From Pholis gunnellus (Eukaryota > Chordata > Actinopteri > Perciformes > Pholidae), in contig OU342809.1 of the NCBI GenBank assembly GCA_910591455.2, positions 22,336,349 to 22,400,348 on the forward strand: DNA of 64,000 nucleotides, in the 5' to 3' direction. The number at the start of each line of letters is the position of its first letter. Position 1 is the stretch's first letter. Shown here piece by piece: positions 58,919 to 64,000 of this stretch. The notes beneath the pieces were generated by a model. That model saw only the letters and a program-made list of their open reading frames with translations, ran no database searches and was not told where the DNA came from. Position numbers and translations under genes: made by a program.

Positions 58919-59142
58919 CTGGTGTGAAGGGAGCGAGTGTGTGTTTGATCGACCAGTGAGGCTTGAGAGTATTCATGCAGCCGAAACATTGTAACCCAGG
59001 CAGAGAATTTGAGAACATTGGAGGTTGTGTGTACGACTGTATTTGCTTTAAATAAAACGCATCCTCTTTATCTAAACATGTCAGAAGACTTTTCATCATT
59101 TAAATAAAAGTGGAAAGGTCTCTTTGCAAAGATGTAACTGAC
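58919..59142 (-). other. slc38a8: slc38a8 intron, 224 bp
   Basis: Donor gtcagt at 59142-59137 and acceptor ttcacaccag (minus strand). Nothing else is seen in it. Confidence 0.88.
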
Positions 59143-59290
59143 CTGCCCAGCAGCAGGATGATGGGATAGATGGTGATGATGGAGATTCCAAACAGCAGCC
59201 TGGCGATGAGCATCAGAATGTCATCGCCGGTGTACGACATCAGAATGTCGGCCTTCACGTCCTTTCCAAAGGTCAGGTACCCATAAGCCC
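59143..59290 (-). CDS. slc38a8: slc38a8 exon (AYGYLTFG motif)
   Basis: Minus strand: acceptor ctgtcgcag, GG completing glycine, then AYGYLTFGKDVKADILMSY, an acidic loop, and MLIARLLFGISIITIYPIIL ending LLG plus two bases; donor GGCAG|gtcagt. The human equivalents are VYGFLTFGTEVSADVLMSY and [21 protein letters not shown]. The G-x-LTFG and ADILMSY strings are clear SLC38 signatures. It spans the extracellular loop and the next membrane helix. Confidence 0.96.
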
Positions 59291-59540
59291 CTGCGACAGA
59301 GAAAGACGGAACCTCAACACCAACATAAGCGTGCCGACATTACGTATGCAGTATGTTCACCGTCTTAGTTTAGCTTGCTGACATTTCTAATTAGTCCTAA
59401 ACCCAACGTGTGGGCGAGGGGGGGGGGCAGACTTCTCTGTATCAAAACCAACCGAACACAAAGCACCCCCGCCCCCCCCTCCCCCCGATGCTTTACAACC
59501 GTGGAACACGGGTGGAGGTTTTAGCAGAAGCTTGTCTGAC

Positions 59541-59655
59541 CTGTGAGGGAGTAGATGACGAGACAAAAGATCATGGAGACCACAGAGATGAAGACCCAGT
59601 GAGAGAGCCGCTGGTTCTCCATGCTGCTGTAGATGGTGATGCACGCCTCGTGGCA
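59541..59655 (-). CDS. slc38a8: slc38a8 exon (CHEA motif)
   Basis: Minus strand: acceptor tgttccag, then in phase 0 CHEACITIYSSMENQRLSHW, followed by VFISVVSMIFCLVIYSLT plus one base; donor CACAG|gtcaga. The human protein reads [20 protein letters not shown] with an IYSLTG end. CHEA sits at the end of the conserved FGFQCHEA segment, part of the substrate/sodium pathway region in the SLC38 family. The 250-bp intron on its downstream side (59291-59540) contains G/C homopolymers. Antisense and out-of-frame open frames here (59387-59677 minus, 59410-59853 plus) are shadows. Confidence 0.96.
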
Positions 59656-61864
59656 CTGGAACAAAACGCACGGACAAGGGGAGTAAAAGGTGAGATCAGC
59701 TGTTGGTTGGAGTTATTCTCTACAAACTACGTCAGTGTAACTATGAAATATGAAGGCAGAATCTGTAGGCAATGGGACAAGAGCACGGAGCTTCTCCCCA
59801 ACAGTCCTGCTGATAACAGAGCTAACGACTCAAATGAACAGAGGTTGCATTGACTTGCATTGTGATGCGTTCAAGCACTATTCAGTAAAAAAAGAAAAAA
59901 ATTGTATTGGGCAAATTATATTATTATTAAATTAAATGATATGTTTAAATGTGATCTTGTAGAATTTAAATTGAATAAATCCAGTTATTTAAAGATGTTT
60001 TCACAGTAAAACAGATATTAGAGCGGGAATTATGACCCGTTTAACCCGATTTGAATTGTGCGTTTTTATGCAAATAAAAACTATAGAGGACAATGACAAA
60101 GTAAAACGATAACATTTCACATTTTTTACAGTGTACCCTGACTTTGGGACGGTTGAAATTACTTTTGCAACAGTAATCTGCCAAAAAAAATTGTAATCGG
60201 TGCATCTTTAATTCGGAGACGACTATTCAGCTTTTTATTCACTTTTCTTTAATCTGTAATCACAGTGTAAACTGGCGACTTGTTTAATTCATAACCCAGC
60301 TGTAGACGTCGGCTCTCAACTTCATTCTCACGTTCAACTGTTGCCTGATTGGACTGTAACCATTGACCAGCACATGAAGAGGGAGCCTTGGCCTTCTTAT
60401 CTGTTATCCGGGTATCTGCTGGCTACACCTGAACGTTGCCCACAGAGGCTCAATCGATCCGATAGTCGACGGGTCCAGATATTTGGTCGGATTAAACTCA
60501 GAAAAGATACAGACCCACTGACCGATAAAACAGAGACTAGCTGTCGGCCACACAGATCTCTAACAGCCAACCTTCGGCTTTTCCTCATCTGTTTGGAGCT
60601 CACGGTGCGGGGGGGGGGTGAGGATCCAAAAGTCTTATTATCCGTGATCTCTCTGCCGGTGTGATGAACTGAGATGAGATAGGGAATTAAATGAAGGCTA
60701 TGGGCTCCGATTGGCACAGTGGGGTGACTTAAACAATCCCGGCGGCCAGGATACAGACTCTTGTCCTCACTTGATCCCAGCTGCCATCGCCTGGTTTTAA
60801 ATCCTGCCTCCCCTCCTCCTCCTCTCCTCCTCCTCTCCTCCTCCTCTCCTCCTCCTCCTCCTCCTCTCCTCCTCCTCCTCTCCTCCTCTCCTCCTCCTCC
60901 TCCTCCTCTCCTCCTCCTCTCAGGATCTCATCAGCTCTCTTTTCAACCCCTTTGCGGCGCAATCACTCACCCCGAGGAAGCGTGTCTCTGTGTGTGTGTG
61001 ACAGGACATGCATCAGTCCGTTTGTGCTTTCTCCTCCTTTTATTAGATCCTGCCAGCATCCCTCAGGGGTTACCGTGGCAACTTGGGAAGTTACACAACA
61101 GTCTGTCTTGCTTTAGATTGACAAAATGATCGCTTATCGAGAACCCTACCTCTGCTATTGAATGTGAAACGCTCGCTCTCGGAGATCCTGCGGAGAGCAG
61201 AGGCCCCAGCCTGCTGACCTTTACTACACTATAAAAACACTCTCCTGAGAACGGCCAGTTAATAGCTCAACATAATGAGAACCAGTTTGCAAAAGTAAGT
61301 TTCTCATTATATTACGATACCAAGTCATTGCTTTGAGATACTTTGCGTTTAAAATTGGCCATTATTATACAGTCAGAGTCAGACAGGAGACGGGTCGAAT
61401 TAGAACCCGGCCACCGCGGTACGGACTCACCTTTTGCACATGGGGAGGGCGCTCTACAATCCCATTTTGAGAGAGCATCTCATTTTACGATAAGTCATTC
61501 GTTTGAATGACTTCGTCATTACTTCAAGAAGGTTTGTCATATTGACTATGAAATTCCATTTACCTCCATTGTTTTGAGGTGTAGGCCGACCTGAACAAAT
61601 AGCGTAAAAACCCAAACTAACTGAGGCTAGAGGCTAAAAAAATAAACATGTTTTCTGCAATTTGGTTGAACCATATCTTTAAAGTCAAATGTTAATGGAG
61701 ATTGTATGCTTCTTTACTTGCTGGGTAATCACTTTAAATGCAGTCACTTGCATGCATTTGCAATTTTGCATCCATAACTTAAGCATGCACTCCTGAATAA
61801 ATCCTCAAGCATAGGTTACCCGGGTCTATTTTACGTGAATACATTTCAAATTTGATGAACTCAC
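59656..61864 (-). other. slc38a8: slc38a8 intron, 2.2 kb
   Basis: Flanking exons join on a codon boundary (GFQ / CHEA). The intron contains an AT-rich stretch (59880-60200) and a (CTC/CCT)n tract at 60806-60919, which gives Ser/Pro and Glu/Arg-rich open frames on the two strands. No independent gene. Confidence 0.85.
60806..60919. repeat. (CTC)n / (CCTCTC)n trinucleotide-like repeat
   Basis: About 110 bp of ctcctcctc with interspersed ctcctctcc units, fully pyrimidine on the + strand. It is strongly strand-asymmetric and a possible triplex former. Confidence 0.95.
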
Positions 61865-61922
61865 CTGGAAACCAAAGCAGATGGTCGGTATGACGCTGAA
61901 CATGGAGGACCAGGAGCTGATC
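61865..61922 (-). CDS. slc38a8: slc38a8 58-bp exon (CFGFQ motif)
   Basis: Minus strand: acceptor tgtgtgcag, G completing a glycine, then ISSWSSMFSVIPTICFGFQ, ending on a codon boundary at CCAG|gtgagt. The human protein has SWTSVFSVFPTICFGFQ, so 15 of 17 positions are identical or similar. This is a core transmembrane segment of SLC38 proteins and continues directly into CHEA of the next exon. Confidence 0.96.
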
Positions 61923-62567
61923 CTGCACACAGACAAGGAGACACAACGGTCATTTCTTTTTCCTGGAGTTCACAAACGCCACGAGATGAAGAGGGAAAAC
62001 GAGGTATTATTAGGGCTCCATTCATAACGCCGTGGCATTTAGAAAAACTTCACCAGAGAGTTCATCCATCAATCACGGGCACGCGGGGCTGACGACAGCC
62101 GCCGAGGTAAGTCTGTGAGCCAGACAGAGAGTCTGATCAGCGACACGGGGGTTCAAGGAGACGAGCGAGCAGAACGGCTTCATCTACTTTTGTCCGTCCT
62201 GGTGGCCTGGATTCAGAGCAGATTTATGGATGATTCATATTTCCTCGTAGAAACCTCATGATATGAACTTGCTGTGGTGATTACGTTTATTTATGGCAGA
62301 GAAAAGACATCCTCAAATCCAAAACTTTACTTTTTAAAAAGACACCTAGTTATTTTTTGCATTTTGTTGTAGTTATTTATGTTTTTTTTCCTTTTCTGCA
62401 CATATACAGATTGTTTTTGTTTCTGGCTTTGTGAGTGCAGTGTGGACGGAGCAGCCCGTCTGTCGCAACAGTCTGAATGGGGAGAATTGCGGCGAGGGGG
62501 TTAATGACAGACGGGGCCAGTAGGGGAATAGTCACGGGACACTGTGGTGGCAGCATAGAAGAAGAAG

Positions 62568-62569
<2 letters not shown>

Positions 62570-62626
<57 letters not shown>
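62570..62626. repeat. (TG)n microsatellite
   Basis: About 28 TG units, uninterrupted. Confidence 0.97.
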
Positions 62627-62629
<3 letters not shown>

Positions 62630-62747
62630 TAAATAGTCAGTCGCAGACAGGATTGTACAGCGCGCTTCAAATTAGCCGCGAGCAGATGGCTACCCAGCTT
62701 GTTGAGATGAATACCATCGAGCGAGCGAGCGAGAGATACATACATAC

Positions 62748-62763
62748 ACACACACACACACAC
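62748..62763. repeat. (CA)n microsatellite, short
   Basis: About 8 CA units, flanked by tacatacatac on the left and gtatatatac on the right. Confidence 0.85.
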
Positions 62764-62893
62764 GTATATATACACACATTACCTCAGAAATCCCAAATAG
62801 CACATGACATAAGGGATAGTAATTCCACATTATTAATTATGCATCAACATTAATTATGAGTAATCCTCAGACGGATAGCTCTGTTGTGTGTAG

Positions 62894-62896
<3 letters not shown>

Positions 62897-62929
<33 letters not shown>
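62897..62929. repeat. (GT)n microsatellite
   Basis: About 16 GT units. Confidence 0.95.
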
Positions 62930-62930
<1 letters not shown>

Positions 62931-63390
62931 TACTGTAAGGAAAAAGGAAGAGATCGACAGTCTCAACAAAATCAGGTATTTTATTTCCGGCCCATATGTT
63001 GGCATAGGCATAGTCGTTTACAGACCTAAATAGGAGCAAATTAGTGTTTATGGGTCATACGGCTAGAACTTATTTGATGTGACTATTGCACATTTTGTAG
63101 CTGTTTTTTCTTTCAATAAAAAAAGGAAAACTTCCAACATCATGAAATAAATACCTCGAACAGGAAGACGACGTTCTTTGAAAACATACAGCTGTGCAAG
63201 ACAGACAACGAGTAAGTTAACTACAGCTTTGATAGTTCATTGCACTCCTGATGGAACCAATTAGTCTGACACATCTACTCTCTACACTCATTTGGACTTC
63301 ACTAGCCATTTGTGACCAGTGGAGCAAATGGATCGTTTGGAGTCCTGGATCCCATCAATTGTCTCCACACACACACACACAAATACATAC

Positions 63391-63495
63391 CCACTGGTGT
63401 AGAGAGGCGAGATGTGAACCAGAGCAGAAGGCGTGGTGTGGTATTTCACGATGATGGCAATGGTCAGGTAGGTTGCAGCCACAGTGCCAAGACCA
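63391..63495 (-). CDS. slc38a8: slc38a8 exon, most upstream visible
   Basis: Minus strand: acceptor ctctcacag, T completing a codon, then GLGTVAATYLTIAIIVKYH, followed by a polar loop (TTPSALVHISPLYTS) plus two bases; donor AGTGG|gtatgt. It matches the human LGTLA-x-YL stretch, a transmembrane helix followed by the extracellular loop that precedes SW-SMFSV. The exon enters with one leftover base (upstream exon ends phase 2). The upstream exons, including the N-terminal five or so helices of a roughly 435-residue protein, lie beyond position 64000, so the gene is partial. Confidence 0.93.
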
Positions 63496-64000
63496 CTGTG
63501 AGAGGACGGAGACAGAAATCAGACAAGGAGACAGAATGACAGACATCGCGACAACCAACAGTGATGTCATGGTGCACTGACACGCCCTGGTGTACACTTC
63601 TACGTCACTGCAGCGAGACCGAAACAGATATTTATGGGAGGCCAAACAACCGCCTGGCCGAGACAGACGCCAACAACTCGATATGTAGATCTGTGAGCTT
63701 AGCACAAGTCAGCTGGACGGGTGGTGTATTATTCTGTACACATGACATCTATTGTCCCTCTGTCCATCCAGGGAGTGGGATCCTTCCTCTGTTGCTCTCC
63801 CTAAGGCTTCTTCATTTCCCGGGGACTTTTCTCTGTACCGATGAGAGGGTCCCGGGACAGAGGATGTCGCATGTGCACAGACTGTTAAGTCCTCTGAGGC
63901 AAATTTGTGATTTTGGGGCCAATACAAAATAAATTTAACAAATGGGAGTCCATCTTTGCCGGGTTTATGAATTGTTTGGCCTCCCATCGATCCTCAGGGG
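63496..64000 (-). other. slc38a8: slc38a8 intron to window edge
   Basis: No sequence resembling the preceding SLC38A8 segment (the conserved FQKYTS-type end) was found here, so the stretch is taken as intron. The open frames on both strands (63561-63932 plus, 63709-63987 minus) overlap each other and show no domain. Confidence 0.6.

Larger units (their letters stand above)
61923..63390 (-). other. slc38a8: slc38a8 intron, 1.5 kb
   Basis: Donor gtatgt at 63390-63385 and acceptor tgtgtgcag next to 61922 (minus strand). It holds TG/CA microsatellites at 62570-62626, 62748-62763 and 62897-62929 and a GCGA tetranucleotide stretch at about 62720-62732. No other gene. Confidence 0.86.

Noticed and set aside
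59387..59853. Open frames on both strands around the slc38a8 CHEA exon
   Set aside because: These are antisense or out-of-frame shadows; only the minus frame giving CHEACITIY fits the splice phases and the family.
1..64000. CRISPR arrays, operons, riboswitches, rRNA genes
   Set aside because: None seen. The tandem arrays are microsatellites or minisatellites without spacer diversity, and the gene structure is eukaryotic.

Overview
The window is vertebrate nuclear DNA, almost certainly from a teleost fish. Coding information lies in short exons with GT-AG splice sites and matching phases. Introns run to 18.6 kb, and there are many long CA/TG and CT microsatellites, tRNA-derived SINEs, LINE and hAT remnants, and several dispersed repeat families of a type common in percomorph fishes. 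No bacterial-style gene, operon, CRISPR array or complete virus was seen.

Two genes can be supported, arranged tail to tail. On the + strand, eight exons (6587 to 48606) give the C-terminal part, 232 residues, of NECAB2, a neuronal EF-hand calcium-binding protein. Visible parts are the segment just after the EF hands, a variable linker, the conserved coiled-coil-like NECAB region and the ABM-like C-terminal domain ending VPAAWCSVNRD. The EF-hand exons are not in the window, so positions 1-6586 are read as intron. On the - strand, seven exons (63495 down to 57627) give the C-terminal 260 residues of SLC38A8, a sodium-coupled neutral amino-acid transporter family member. Its N-terminal exons lie beyond position 64000. 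Every intron phase is consistent in both genes. NECAB2 and SLC38A8 are also convergent neighbours on human chromosome 16q, so synteny supports both identifications.

Layout: 1-6586, presumed necab2 intron with dispersed repeats and an unidentified decayed reading frame on the - strand; 6587-7164, two close exons; 7165-23850, two long introns around an 80-bp exon, with a complete non-autonomous hAT element at 18386-18939; 23851-23907, a 57-bp exon; 23908-42523, a giant intron with SINE, hAT and LINE remnants and a perfect 38-bp palindrome; 42524-48606, the four exons of the ABM domain; 48607-57626, necab2 3' UTR of unknown length plus intergenic repeats; 57627-63495, slc38a8; 63496-64000, intron.

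The two products are not known to work in one pathway. NECAB2 is a neuronal signalling adaptor (family knowledge: binds adenosine A2A and mGlu5 receptors). SLC38A8 is a retinal/neural transporter whose loss causes foveal hypoplasia in humans. No undescribed multi-gene system was found. The most distinctive signals are the 38-bp palindrome, a strong internal donor in a necab2 exon that would truncate the protein, splice acceptors beside TG/CT microsatellites, and an array of acceptor-like repeats in an intron.
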